Positions 26,401 to 52,611 of a stretch of 64,000 nucleotides of DNA are shown piece after piece. The notes under the pieces are model-generated. The model was not told the origin of the DNA, did no database searches, and saw only the letters and a list, made by a program, of their open reading frames with translations. Made by a program: the position numbers and the translations under genes. Source of the stretch: Siniperca chuatsi (taxonomy: Eukaryota; Chordata; Actinopteri; Centrarchiformes; Sinipercidae); assembly GCF_020085105.1 (NCBI RefSeq), contig NC_058055.1, positions 12,626,822-12,690,821 on the forward strand, in the 5' to 3' direction. The first letter of the stretch is position 1. Each line of letters starts with the position of its first letter.

Positions 26401-28649
26401 CTCGACCAAAACAATAACTGGTAATGATATTTGTAAACGTTTGCTCAAAAGAAAAATACAGCGATGATGATGGTACAGTGTGTGTTTGTGAATGCAGCCT
26501 GTTGAGAAAAGAAAGAGTCTTGATGAATCACAGTCCTATGAACTTCTCTGAAATGACTACACAACTGACTATTGCAACAGCAGTTCCATAACACATGCTC
26601 TGACACACACACAAATACACACTGTATACCTTGTAGAGAATACAGTGATGGCAGTGCCCTATTATACTCTATTAGTGTATTGCGTTACAGGTCTATGGTT
26701 GCCATTGTATTGCAATGAATCCCCACCATACACACGTCTTTGTGTACACGTGTGCATGTATGTGTGTGTATATGGATCTCACTTTCCATCTTATCTCCTT
26801 TGAAAAGCCAGCCACAGGTAGGAAACGTCTCATGTGGCAATTACATAAACTCTCTCATCTTAAATTCCCAGGCTATCTTACTTTCATCTGACATCCTATA
26901 GCTCCTACGACACAGGTGCTACTCCTGCTTCAACACCCATAACCAGAAAACACTACTTGCCGTTAAAATTTTAGTAATGAAGATACTGTACAGCAGCGGA
27001 AGGCATTTCTCACTTCATCATTAATCACTGAGTGGTGCGTCAACTTATATAATGTTGGAGTGTTGCTTTTATTCACCCCAGTGAGCTGATTTGTTACAGT
27101 GGAGATTTTCTTTAAACAGATTAGCCAGCTGCCAAACATTAGCCGAGGTATCCGCGATCTGCAATGGAAATTTTAGATACAAATGTGAAAATATGCCTTA
27201 CAATTTTAGCATCAGCAAACATTTCAATTTCATTTGCAAGCGTAGGGAGCATTACTGGAAATGAAGCAAGAAATGTGTGAGCACAGTAATAACAAGTGTG
27301 GGGGTGGATGTGTGTAGCCCTGCTGAAATTAAAATTAAAATTTTACACTGGTCCTATTGAAGCATGAAGGTCTATTTGCTAAGGCCGGACATCTAAAAAT
27401 TGCATATATTCTCAGTGAACCAGCTATAAACTGTGCGGCATGTCAGTGTTGTGGGTTGCATTCTGCTAATTCAAGTGATACACTTTAGATATATATATTT
27501 ATATATATGTATGTACGCAATTGTGATTATAGCAGTTGAAGAAGAAGAAGAATTATAATATTGTTATAGATGTTTGACTTTAAAATGTTTGCCACAAGAC
27601 ATGAAAAAGAAATTATGTTTTATTTCAGTTTTGAATTATGAGGATGGAAGTTAGCTACATAAACAAGGAAAGAGTGGGGGGGGGGTATAAAAAAAACTAC
27701 ACAGCAAAATTAGACTTTTAAGATACAAGGTGCACAAGTCACACAATTTTATTGTTTCTTTGATTGCACCAAACAAGCTTGACATTAAAGATAGAAATGT
27801 CTCTCATTTTACAAGTGAGCATTGTAGTAATGTTAAATATCCCATTACAAAATGTCTTTCTCCCTATAGAAAATATACAAAAACAAAAAGTACAACCACA
27901 CATCTCTAAAATATTACTGAACAAATTGAAGAAAAGTAACAAAGAGCTGGATTATTTGGCAGCAACTGTCTATCTTTATCCACAGACAAGGCATTTGGCA
28001 CTGTCATTGGTCCACAACAGGTCGCAGTGAGGCTCCTGCCAGGTGGCAGAAGGAGACATACATTGCATTGTGAGAAATAAACAACCCTACGCTATTCCCA
28101 GGGAGGAGACAGCAAGATGAAGGAGAACCCTAACGTGCCTTATTTCACCTCACTATGCCCTCCCATACCTATCTTTTTGTCCTGAACCACAAATACTGAA
28201 CCACACGTCTGCAAAGGTAATGCAAACTGTCTCATAAGTGATAAAAAATAATGGCATTGGTAAGTAAACAATATTGGGTGCACAAGGTTTGGGAATTGGA
28301 CTGAAAACACTGTGTTGGAATGAGGGTGTATTTTTCCACATGTTACACAAAGTGGAAAAAAGCATCAACAACAAAGTGAATACATGTGATAGTGATCAAT
28401 TCCCTGGCAAATACATATACATTGCAATCAATTGCTTTGGAATTTCTTTCCCACAAGGAGTGTTTACAGTACTGCAGCATCCAAAAATAAAAGAAAACCA
28501 TTACATTCAAGCATTTCCATTGCTGTGCTTTGGGAGTGATAGCAACATTGTGAACATTACCATTTCTGAGAGCCACCTTTGGAGTTCTCCATCCCATTAG
28601 CCCACTGGCTGAGGCTCCACATCAGGTGTCTGACATTGTCCAGTGTGGC

Positions 28650-28655
28650 TTTATT
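28650..28655 (-). terminator. Polyadenylation signal of the SH2D4-like gene
   Basis: AATAAA on the minus strand lies about 56 bases after the TAA stop at 28711-28713, the usual spacing for a short 3' untranslated region. It supports reading that stop as the real end of the gene. The alternative is a read-through of the possible donor CAG|GTAATC that overlaps the stop. Confidence 0.6.
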
Positions 28656-28710
28656 TGAATCACAGGGATGCGTGAAGCTGGGTGGGCATCTGTGCATCAG
28701 TGTGTAAGGA

Positions 28711-42142
<13,432 letters not shown>

Positions 42143-43179
42143 TCAGTTGTCTTTGGCCAGCAGCTTCTTGAGGTGGACGGTGTTGGTTTATAGTCTCATG
42201 TTGTCAGAAGACGACTTTCGAAGCTTCTTTATCCTACAGTCACTCTTATTTACACACATAAACTCTTCTTCATGTATCAAGGCGCATGCTCATCCTCACA
42301 CACACTTTTGTACATACTGTACAATCACATACATACATACACTCACTCACACACTCGCACACACAAAATTCTGTTTCCTTTCCGTGTTGGGCTGACAGCT
42401 TCCCCACCCTCCCCTCCTCTACACCCTTTGTCAGTTTCCTTTGACTTTGGAGGTCATATTGAGACAATCTACAAGAGAGAAAAAAACAGACAACACTTGA
42501 AACAAACATTTGGAAGATTATGTTGTGCCCTATAGATTCTACATTTTCTCAAAGTTGCAATGTTCTATATATTTCTTGATCCCACCTTTGTCACATTCAG
42601 AAACTTTTTAGTTCTAGTCTGTTTCAGTCGTTTATCTTGTCCCTCCCTTCATGAATACGGAAGAGCCCAAACCCTGTTTCTAAACTTACAGAAAAACTGT
42701 AGCCCAAAATGGGAGGAGATTCCAAAGGAATGGGACTGTTTCTGTCATCAGTGGCCCACCTCCCTCCTCCCCCTCCTCACCACACATCCCTTCCCAAACC
42801 CATGTTCCTTTCTCCCCCAAACTCCCACGAGATAGCGGCTCCATTTTAACATGGTCAGTTTCTGGTTGTAAGAGGATAAAAAACAAAACAGGGTCATAGC
42901 CCAGGACAGCATGAGCCGGTTTCTGTAACAAGGGGATTGAAATGGACTCCTCCAATCACAGTGGGTAGTTAAACAATGGCTACCACATAAGCAGCACTTG
43001 GAGAGAAAGAAAGCTTGTCTCAGACTGAGAACTATCACACTGGTGGAATACAGATTGGTGTCTACAAAACACGTTGTAGGGTGCAGAGACAGAAACCCAG
43101 GGAAAGTGAACAGAGAAAGTGCGTGATACAAAACCAAAGGGAGTTGTAAGAGAAGGATAGAATATGTTGAAGTACTCAC

Positions 43180-43260
43180 AGTGGGATGTAGACAGCCGTT
43201 CCACAGCAGAGTATGCTAACTAAGCTGAGAGAGTCTGAGCGCCTGTGGGTCCTCCTCGTC
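43180..43260 (-). promoter_or_regulatory. Possible 5' non-coding exon and promoter of the SH2D4-like gene
   Basis: On the minus strand ATCCCACT|GTGAGTAC is a strong splice donor at 43180. Upstream of it lies a short GC-richer segment and then a CRE/ATF-like TGATGTCATCA (about 43279-43289). This is about 1.1 kb upstream of the coding start, which fits a non-coding first exon spliced to the leader near 42.2 kb. The transcription start is not visible. Confidence 0.35.
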
Positions 43261-43299
43261 TTTGTGTGTATGACTGGGCTGATGACATCACAGCATTCC

Positions 43300-46200
43300 A
43301 TAATCTCTCCCTCCCTCTCCCTCTCTCTCTCTGACACTCACACACACTTTATTTGAAAAAGAGGAAGAGAGAACAATTCAGGAAGTTGATCTCACACATT
43401 AAAGAAGTTGTTAAAAAAAATGAATGTAAAATATGAGCGGAAAATCCTAAAGTTCCTTTTTCGTCACTGCTCTCCCACCAAAAAAATGCTTATTACTAAC
43501 TAATACTAAATCAATTGTGAATGTAAAAATAAAACTGCTACATAAATGGGACAACACTAACTCTTAAATAGGCATAACCAACAGTTGTTCTTTTATTTCC
43601 TCAAAAAGGTTATAGTTTATACATATGCGTACTTAATAGTTAATCATTGCTTAAATATCAATATCATTATCCTCATTAGCTTGTCATTAGTCATTTGATA
43701 TATGGCACATTATTACACATACTGAACGCACACTTTCTTGTGTGTTCTTCCTTTAAACAATGGCTTTTTAAGAAATTTGAATAACGGATGTCTTGATATA
43801 ATGCCAGGTACTGTGACATTAAAACATGAGCTCGGGTGGTGTAAATGTTATGTTTTGTTCACAGACTTTTAATCCATCAAGCAAAAGTTAAAACAATAAA
43901 CCATAAATAGTGGCCTAAATTGTATGTAGTGATTCTAAATTGTATGTACATATTCTATGTAGGTAGAAGCTGGGGAAACTCGCCCATGTGCCTTAGTGAT
44001 ATTTATTGAAGTAGCTGTTTACTTGTCTGTTGTTAATTCTACCACATTGAAGCAAAAGGCAGATTTCTCCTCTGTGATTCTTCTCCTTTCCCTTTTCATT
44101 TATAGGTAAAGAGCATCCTCTAGTGGCCAAAGCCAGAGAAGCCTGCTATGAATTACGTCACCCCCAAAGCCAATGCTTAACTGTTTCAGAAATAGCACTA
44201 AATTACAAGTTGAATAAAAATGGAAGCAACATTAAAGTGAAGGCATTTCCAAACATATGCTGTAAAGCTCAGCAACACCACACCACAAACATGTGTGCAG
44301 ATGCTTGTACGCAAAAGGTATAAAGTGGCAGGATGTTGCACATTGTAGCAGGCCATTCATAATACTCTGTGTTGTCAGGGAGTGCTCAGGTGATGATGAC
44401 CATGCTGCAGCAGCAATAAAATCTGATCAAGTAGTTCTCTCTCAGCTAGCAGTGCGGCAGCTGGACCAGACTAAACCTGCTATTAATCTTCCCTAGCAGC
44501 ATTCCTGTGAGCAATTGTTGCCATTGTGCTTCTGAGTAGCATGACTGACAAACTATCATGATTAAAAGTAAAAGGATTTCTATGGGCTTTCATCAGTACA
44601 ATACATTGTGCTTTCACAAAGATAGTCTTGGTTTGACTAAATACAATTTATCACCAGTTCCGATGTGTTGCACTTGTGCTTCCAAAGCCATGATGACCTT
44701 AACCAATCCTCTATGTGGGTTCTTGGATGAAGAGCAACCTCAGAGTCTGAGTTGGCATCTGGGCTGGAGTCCATTTAAATTTAGCACATCCCCTTCAGTT
44801 TTTTCACCCTTCCTCCTGGCCAGCAGGGGGGCCAAGAAACTGAGAGGCCATCAACTTAGCCCAGGCAGACATATGTCCTGCAGAAATGCTTTTGAGCTTG
44901 TCCAGACCCAGCACTCCGACCTCCCAGGAGAGTGAGTGTTTGTGGTGTGAGGTACAAACTTAACTCATCTTTATATTGACGTTTTTCTAATGTGGTTTCT
45001 TTCGGTAGGTGGTCGAGGAGAAGGTACAGGACCGTTTAAAGTAATAAAAATCCTTTCAACATTGACGGCCCTGGCAACATCTCTCTATGTCATAGCAACT
45101 CTGCCATGTGTTTAGAGGCAGAAACAACACGGAGGTTGCTGATGATGGGGTGAAGGATGATGCCTGGCCTATTTTCAATATTTACAATAATTAACATCTA
45201 CATCATACCTTTGTATTAACATGCATTAAATCAGAAATCTAACTAGTTACAAGAAATCCATCTACCTTGTAAATAGCTATACACTTAATAAAAGTATCAA
45301 TAAATAACCTAAAAACTTGTGACCTGCTTTTCTTTTTTTTTCTGGCTTTTGCTGTTTGTGTTAATCACTGTAGCAATATTGCAAACCCCAAAACTCACAT
45401 CATAAAAAAATGGTTATTTGCAGTTTCAAAACTTAAAAGACATGAGGGTTCTGTTGGTTTGTGATCAATAAGCTCTCATTTCTTTAGTGTTATATGAGCA
45501 ATAAAGCTCACAGAAGAGCAATCGCTGCATACAGATGATCACAAATTGCATAGTCAGAATGATTAGAGAACAAAGTAATGCTTTATTTTACAGCCTGGTA
45601 TTATACATACAGTACTAATGTAGAAATCGCTAAGAAGACATGAGTCATCAGGTACTTGTCATTGCAAAGTTTGCATTTTAAAGGCTGTAAAATTAAGCTT
45701 TAGTAATTAGTATCATTACAAATGTAGAGTCAGACATTGTGGACAACACTACATCAAAATTAAACATACTTTTCATCAGTGAATTGTAGACATTTTGGGA
45801 AGTTTTTTTTTCCAGCAAGAAATGAAACATAAAAAACATACATTTTGAATGTAGATTTTCCCTCATGGGTAAATTATATTTATTTTTTAAAATTTGTCAA
45901 ATGTACATAAATTATATTTAATGCATCAAAACCAAATGAGCAAATCAAATAGCCTCTTTAAAAAAAAAAAAGAACCAACATAAGAGAGAACGACATTCTT
46001 TGTTGAGATTATTTTAAACAAGTATTGGTCAGGCATTTCATTAACCTGGGAAAGCAAAGTGCTACACACAACAACCACTGAAGACAGTTCACCATACACC
46101 TTAATGAGGATTGGACTGAAGCACCTTTTCTTAGCTTAAAGCTAAAATGGAGATTTCACTGTTTTTTTTTAAGTTTTCCTTTTCACAAAAACTCCATTGT

Positions 46201-48942
46201 GTGTTTATAGTCTACCTTCAACAACCCATAAGCCAAGTTTACCCTTTTCCGAAAGAGAGGCATACTTGCAGTGACATTGTTCTATTTCAAGTTAAAGTAC
46301 TTATGTGAACTGCTTGACTCAACAGGCTGCTAAGACCTTGGTTTACTATATTTTCCTCTAGGATGGAGCTTTGAGTGCAAATAAAGGCATACAACTCCTT
46401 CATGAGAAATAAACATGGAATTCAGCCACATGCTTTCAAATAGTAATCATATATTTAATTGATATACATATATTGCCACCATTGGCACATACGATATTGC
46501 ACACAGTGATGAAATGTTGCACAGAAAAAATAGATATATTTTTTGTGGGCGAAAACATTCCAAAATTACAAATAATGTGGAATAACGCTGAAAAGGTAAA
46601 ACTACGTAAAACAAAACAAGACATGCTTGCTGCTCCCCATTAATTGAGCAACTTACAACTTACACATAACTACCCAAGCCAAAAAACGAGCATTTGAAAG
46701 GGGGGCTTGCCAATAATTTATATCATTTCAGGCTACTACCGATGTTCCCAATCAGCCCCTGCGCTCTCCCTGCTAATGCGCTTGGCTAGTGAAGAGCCAA
46801 CTCTTCTGCATCATCTTGCATCTAGGTGACCACCCCCTTCCATGTTTACATGTAGGCCGATACCTGGATGGCTGGGGAATGGGGATGGCAATGAAGTTAG
46901 GGAAGAAGGAAGGTAGCAGAAAAAAGTTACGAATTCTGCTCCAAATTTTTCTGAAGAGTTTGTAACAAACCCTTTTAGCACCACGAGTCGTGCACTAGCA
47001 CACAAGGGGGCTGAGACACAAAAATGGAAGAAAGAAAGAGAAAAACAATAACAAAGAGAAGCCAAACTGCGATCCAAAGCACCAGGCCAGCGTGTAAGCA
47101 TGCGGAGTGTGTAAGGCACCAGGTTGTTTATATGCTGAAGAGGATGCTCCCAATCAGGTGTCGTTTAGGCTATACCAGAGGCTCCAAAAATAGGTGGTCA
47201 AGGACAGTCTAGTTTGCTGGTTTCCAGTCAATCTAAACATGGGAGCAATCATTTAATTCAATGCTGAGGTAAATCTGACATTATCTGATTGTTGCCAGTT
47301 TCTCTGGAGTTTACTGACAGAGTTTATAAAACTGCTATCACACATCTATGAGATGCGACTGAACTGGATTAGAACCAGTTGTTTTCCGTGTGGCAGCCCA
47401 AATATTTACAATTAGACCTAAACAGAATCTTATCACCCCCGGGTAGATATTTGGGCTTACAAATCTAAAGTGGAGCTATGAGTATGTATTCAAAGTAGCC
47501 CCACTGAACTTCACACCTTCAGATCTTAAACTTGCAGGGATGGGCACATCCATCGACACACTACTGGAGGTTCATCAACAGGTGAACTGAGCACTCGTCA
47601 CCTTGGCTTATCCATGCGTGCTCCTCAGTGGCCCTCCATATTGTGTGATGGTGATATTTTGATAACAGTTCACAAGGTCGCTCCTTTTACAATCACGCTT
47701 TGAAACAACTTCCACTACAACTACACCAAGCCTTTGGATGGAAATCACTCGGTACTCAAACTTGAGATTCGTACACTATAGGCAGATAAAGATACATATG
47801 GAAGGGTCCTTGAGACAATAATTTGGGAGACCAACGAAATCTATCTTAGTGCAGATTAACATGCAGCAACAGGACTCCTTGGCACCATTTGGACTTTTAT
47901 GACTGAACAAGATCACAAAATGTTTCGGTTTCAGATGTACTAACCAATAATGCTCTGCTGAATTTTGCCTCTTCTTTCAGACCACTAAACCAATCAGCAC
48001 AGTATGTGTAGGGTGTTTGTCTTGTTTGTTAGGTAATCTGCAATTCAGGCCATTTGCTACATGTTGTCACTGCATTTCCTCTATCGAGTACACATTTAGT
48101 ACCTTTAAAATGAACACATTGCATTAACAACGAGACACAAAGGTAGTCTATAATATATCCATCTGCATGGCAACAATTTCAACTGAAACAAAATTACAAT
48201 ATTAATATTTCTTTGAATGCCTCTGGCAAATGTCAACATGTCAAGATCCATTGACCAGTTCAATATATTTGATTTTTATGCAATGCATATTGCACAACAA
48301 ATAGAGCACTTATTTCATTTGATGAAAATGCCTATATGTTCCTTTTATACTGCATGACATCTAACCAGTTTTCGAAGCAGGCCTAGCCCTCATAATGATT
48401 TATGTGTAAACACATCTCTACTCACAGGTAAAGGTAAATAGGATGGCAAGTACATGTGACAACCTTTTACAAAGTTTTTGAATTTTGGTTTAAAAATTAA
48501 AATATCTGATTTGTGCTGAAGTCATTAGCTCACATGAAAAGGAAAGGCTTTTTTCTCGGAACTCGGCAATAATTCCATTTGAACATTGCAAACACTTTTT
48601 TACAATAGCTTTAACTGGTACAAAAGTTTTCTGTTAATAAGGGAAATAAACACTCAGTTCAATATTGTTTGTCAAGTAGGAAACAATGTTCAAATATAAT
48701 GTTATTACTTTGTTTAGCAGCCTGTTACTGTATTAATGGTGGATAAGTGGGGTAACATCCAGCGATGAGTGACAACATGTCATAACTGTCAGGTTGTGGA
48801 GGTTTCTTATATTGTGGGTGATGCTCCCTTGGAGTTAAACCATTACAGTTAAATCTTTAGATTTCTTTCTTTATACAGTAGAGTTTTTAATTATATTTCT
48901 CTTGTTATTTTCATTACTCTTGCATCTTTTTTGCTCTCTATA
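43300..48942. other. Intergenic DNA and probable long pura 3' untranslated region
   Basis: The interval is AT-rich with little repeat content between 45.6 and 48.9 kb. Minus-strand AATAAA signals occur at 45879-45884 and 45582-45587, which would give pura a 3' untranslated region of 3.1-3.4 kb. A long 3' region is plausible for pura but cannot be confirmed from sequence. No exon is seen at 43.3-45.5 kb. A CTCF-like CCTCTAGTGGCCA lies at about 44116-44128. Confidence 0.4.
46436..46624 (-). CDS. Tentative IGIP-like small open frame
   Basis: The minus-strand frame encodes 62 residues, or 40 if the second Met at 46558 is used. From residue 29 it reads NISIFSV, then 10 residues, then C-x-N-x-x-N-I-CIS. 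As I remember it, human IGIP has NITIFAV followed by C-x-N-x-x-N-VL-CIS, so the two line up with two single-residue gaps. In human, IGIP is a tiny intronless secreted-peptide gene directly downstream of PURA on the same strand. This frame has the same position and orientation, about 2.3 kb beyond the pura stop. The resemblance is short, and AT-rich DNA often yields frames this long. Confidence 0.25.
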   Translation of the reverse strand: MSCFVLRSFTFSALFHIICNFGMFSPTKNISIFSVQHFITVCNIVCANGGNICISIKYMITI

Positions 48943-49800
48943 TCAATCCTCGTCTCCATCGTCCGCCTGCATCTCCTCTTGTTGCTGCAGCTCGCATGCC
49001 CTTTTCTCCCGCTGTTTCTCCTGGATCTTCTTCATCTCCTCGGCATATTTACTGAAAGTATTCCCAAATTTGGACCACACTTTGTAGGGCACCGTAATTG
49101 AATTGCGGTACGTTGGCTTCACCTCGCTTACCCTCATGAACACACCATACTTATTGGATCCGACGTCGAAGAAAAACCGTTTGTTGTCCACAGTCAATGA
49201 TGACCCTTCGGGCAACTCTGCAGGTTCGTCCTCTACACCGTAATCGTCAATAAGTTTAGCCAAAGCGTCACGAAACTCAATAAGTCCCTGGGCAGGCAGA
49301 GCAATCGTCTGGCCTTGCGTGGATCCCAAACCGGGCCCCCGGTTAACGGTCTGTCGAATCCTCAGAAACCGTCCCCTCTGGTTCTCTTTCAGATCCATAT
49401 AGTATTTCCGATTTTCTCGGACCAAGAACTCGCTTTTGAGTGCTCGCCTGGGCTCATCTTGTACCAGTCCCGGGTTGCTCGGACCCAGCTGGGCATAATG
49501 TTCGATGAAATCCCCCAGGTAGTCACGGAACTCGACCGCCACGGACATGGAGAGAGTGAGGCGGCTCTTGTTTCCACCGGCCCCGACTTCAGCTATCTTT
49601 AAGAAGCGGCCTTTCGCGTTCTGCTTAACGTCCAAATAGAAGCGTTTGTTTTGGATGTCAACCCGCTTCGACGCCAGCTCTTGTGTCTCATGCTGGAGCC
49701 CGGAAGCCGAGCCCGCCCCTCCTGTCGCTAGGTGCATGGGACCGAAGCCTGGGCCCGTGGCTGCTCCTCCCTGCTCACTTCCACTGTCTCTGTCCGCCAT
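48943..49800 (-). CDS. pura: Transcriptional activator protein Pur-alpha
   Basis: This is an intact single-exon coding sequence of 285 residues. Pur-alpha binds purine-rich single-stranded DNA and RNA and acts in transcription, replication and dendritic mRNA transport. Three PUR repeats are visible: about residues 40-105 ([20 protein letters not shown]), 120-188 ([19 protein letters not shown]) and 201-258 ([20 protein letters not shown]). The first two form the nucleic-acid-binding unit and the third mediates dimerisation. A short Gly-rich N-terminus and a Gln/acidic C-terminus frame them. Human PURA has 322 residues, the excess lying in its long glycine run and Gln tail. The start is the Met at 49800, where [12 protein letters not shown] matches mammals. 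An in-frame Met 18 codons upstream is disfavoured because its extension is not conserved and part of it may be leader. PURB is excluded by sequence. The a or b teleost copy cannot be told. Confidence 0.97.
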   Translation of the reverse strand: MADRDSGSEQGGAATGPGFGPMHLATGGAGSASGLQHETQELASKRVDIQNKRFYLDVKQNAKGRFLKIAEVGAGGNKSRLTLSMSVAVEFRDYLGDFIEHYAQLGPSNPGLVQDEPRRALKSEFLVRENRKYYMDLKENQRGRFLRIRQTVNRGPGLGSTQGQTIALPAQGLIEFRDALAKLIDDYGVEDEPAELPEGSSLTVDNKRFFFDVGSNKYGVFMRVSEVKPTYRNSITVPYKVWSKFGNTFSKYAEEMKKIQEKQREKRACELQQQEEMQADDGDED

Positions 49801-49869
49801 GATGCTGCCTGCCTGCCTTCTCCCTCTGTCTGCTGCAAAGCCACGGCCAGCCACAGCGAACGCCGGAGC

Positions 49870-49882
49870 TCTCGCGAGATCT
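49870..49882 (-). promoter_or_regulatory. TCTCGCGAGA palindrome and splice acceptor upstream of pura ATG
   Basis: TCTCGCGAGA at 49870-49879 is an exact copy of the ten-base palindrome found in many TATA-less vertebrate promoters. Immediately before it on the minus strand a T-rich tract ends in TGTGTAG, a good 3' splice site with exon start at 49880. So either a transcription start lies here, or a 5' intron is removed here, or both occur in different transcripts. The distance to the pura ATG is about 70 bases. Confidence 0.5.
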
Positions 49883-52503
49883 ACACAAAGATGTACAAAA
49901 AAGCGAGGGGAGAGACATTAATGCAGAGCGAGGACGCTGTGTTTTCTCCCGCAAGGTGTAATGTCATGAGCTGTCACTTATATTGAAAACGAAACCAACG
50001 GTTGTTCGGAAGAAATACATCTCCCGCAGACTGGTTAAGTTTCAATTTGTCGATACAGCCTCTGAAAATGATGGTGTTTTTGCTACGTGAAAAGACCCAA
50101 GCTTGCCCTCTGTTTGAAAGTACGAGAAAATACTTATCCTTCCAAAGTGGCACTGGTTATATCACAAGTGCCTCTGTGCAGGTTTAATGTGCTAATGATT
50201 TTACAATCGATGAATTAATTGTGGTAACCTTACATAAAAATTTACTGCTTATTTTAAGTGTAAGAGTCTTGTGTACGGATCCAAAATTGGGCCAAACGCA
50301 TTGATTTCTAATGATTCAAGTCATAAAATCCTGTCATGGAGATCAAGTCCCTCGAGTCTAATTCTTAAACTTTCCGTTTCGCGTCCTAAGCAAGTCATTA
50401 GGCCTCATCACCAAATGAAATATATATTGTTTTATTATTTAACGGCATTGTATTAGTAGCCTACTAGTAATACAATAATATTAACAATAAGACTAATAAC
50501 CAACTAATAACCATGAGTGAATCATTTATTTGCCCACTACCAACCCTGTGCAGCCATTGGCACAGGATCCATACTAGATCTTGTTTATAGTCCACCTTAA
50601 CCTTTATCAACTTTAAGGTAGTAAATAACATACACGGAAATGACACAGCATTATAATTTATTTCAAAACTTAATATTTCTCGTGTGAATTAGGCAATTTC
50701 ACCCTTTATTTTTAAACATAAGGACTATATTAGAATTTGTTCTCTCTCAACTCAGAATCAGGTTTGCTTTCCCGGCATGGCAAGTGAAGTATTGCCAAAG
50801 TATGTCGGGCAGAGAGAGACCGTTTAACCTATGTTAATGGTTTTAGGAACACTATTTAGGGATGCAAAGATTAGCCTACCTCACCACACTGTGTCAACTA
50901 TGCCGTGATAGCAAAGTCTGCCCAGATTAAAAGCGATACAAATATCCATCTTTTTAGTATTACTCAAGGTTTGAAAGGTGACGGGTAAAACCTGGTAGCT
51001 TCTTCCTTCGGTGAACCGCGGTTATGGTCAGCGTGAAGTCATTTGAGATGCAAAATTTTTCAGGGGAGGAAAAAATGTATCAAAACGTCCATAAGAAACT
51101 TTTAAAACAACTCCATCTGCACGCTCTGTAGGCCTTCGGCGGGTCCGTCTGGGCCTAAAATTGTAGTCTGCCACAAGCGTTCTCACGAGCGGCACAAATG
51201 GAATAATAGCACTAATAGCACTAAGCATAATAAGCACATTTAAATATGTGGCCTTGGGGAGATAATCAAGCCAACTTATTTTTGACTAGTCATCTCCAAA
51301 GTCATCTGATTTATGACTTGAGTCCACAACTTAGTCAGGATAGTCACCGTGCTATGCTGCAGTGGAGGGGCTCTGCTGCCCGTAGGCCTACAGTAGGACT
51401 ACTTCTTAATTGTTTAGCCGCACACTGTCTACCAGGCCAACTGACTGCATGCTGCCGTTAACGACAAGTGATGTTAATTATGTCAGAGCTGCTTTATTTC
51501 TATAGCAGCGTATCATAAAGCAGTAGCCGAATTTATAGAACTCTAAGCCTATCTATGTTGGCTAGGCCTGAAAATAATACCCGTAATTTGCTGTGGTCTT
51601 ATTTCGCATATTTATACTTTTGTAGTCTATAGCAATAGGCTGTCATTGTATGAAAAGAGCAAAGCATGCCCATGTTTAAATGTAGGCCTGCACAGTCACA
51701 AGCTATTATAGACGATGATGTGGTGTATTGTTCACTTCCATGGCGACTTCCAAGCTTACAAGTAGCTGATAAACATTTCTCGTCTGAAATTTTGAGAAAT
51801 TCAAAACTGAACTGTAGTATTCTAGTTTTGTATTTATTTGTAATCCAAAAAAAAGTACTCAATCAACACATTGTATATGCTATACACAACATTTACCTGT
51901 CATTGGTCACTTGGGCAAATGCTGTTCCCATGCTGGCGATACTTTCTCCACAGTAATTAATCTTCCTTCTTGTCCACCTGGAAACAAATTTGACCGCGCA
52001 GACCTCTCACTTGAAGCATCTATTGTCTACATATAGGCCTAGATTTTTTTTTATTTAGCCTAAATTCGTTTCGTGCCAATTTGCTATTGCTGTGTACGAA
52101 TCCCCGCACATCATTTCTGAGCGTTTTAATATTTCTTACAACTTTTACATTCCTTGTAAATCATATGCCATAAGAAAAGGATAATAAGGCTATTGTTCTA
52201 GTTTGAAAATGGCTGAAAATAATTTGTTTTATATGAGCCATTAAACCAGCAATTTCTTTGCATGTGAAATAAATACAATACAATGTCTACATTAATATAA
52301 CCTAGCTTATAAGAATTTCACGTATAATTCTAGCCAAGCATTGTAAAGCAGCTATGTTTCAGGCCACACCCATATGACTGTCCTGATGCTGAATCTCATT
52401 TTAAACCACGCATGCCTTCTCCCTTTTTAGGTCGACATATCTTGAGGACTATTTGTGTGCGTAACAGCGTTCAGTGCTGATGTGCGTTGAACTCCTCAAA
52501 GTC

Positions 52504-52611
52504 TAAATAAAAAGGATGGGCAGCAGCTTAACTCTGTTTAAATTGGACGCTCATTCAGAACTCTTTCAGTCAATATTCGTTATTCTCTTCACAAATATGT
52601 ATCTTAAAAGG
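52504..52611 (+). promoter_or_regulatory. Candidate TATA promoter with first exon
   Basis: TAAATAAAAAGG (52504-52515) resembles a TATA box. About 100 bases later AAAAGG|GTGAGC is a good splice donor with exon end at 52611. The intervening sequence contains ATGTATCTTAAAAGG, a short potential coding start. No downstream exon was identified. Confidence 0.25.

Larger units (their letters stand above)
20901..28640. other. Gene-free stretch with scattered C-rich and microsatellite tracts
   Basis: No exon could be supported. The longest frame (minus, 25231-25656) is Cys-rich but has no recognised domain, and its downstream part is C/T-rich low complexity. A (TTTC)n run lies at about 25237-25255. 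The sequence lies beyond the polyadenylation signal of the SH2D4-like gene. Confidence 0.55.

Noticed and set aside
26380..26420. Micro-exon between TTACCAG and GGGTAAGTG on the minus strand
   Set aside because: Only about 27 bases, with no coding homology and no neighbouring exons.
44810..44840. CTCF-like CCAGCAGGGGGGCC
   Set aside because: One extra G breaks the core spacing, so it is not listed as a site.
47760..48000. Minus-strand stretch whose translation faintly resembles the IGIP C-terminus
   Set aside because: It has no upstream Met and is closed by stops. It served as a warning that short IGIP resemblances occur by chance here.
49315..49986. Plus-strand frames over the pura exon
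   Set aside because: Antisense shadows of the GC-rich pura coding sequence.
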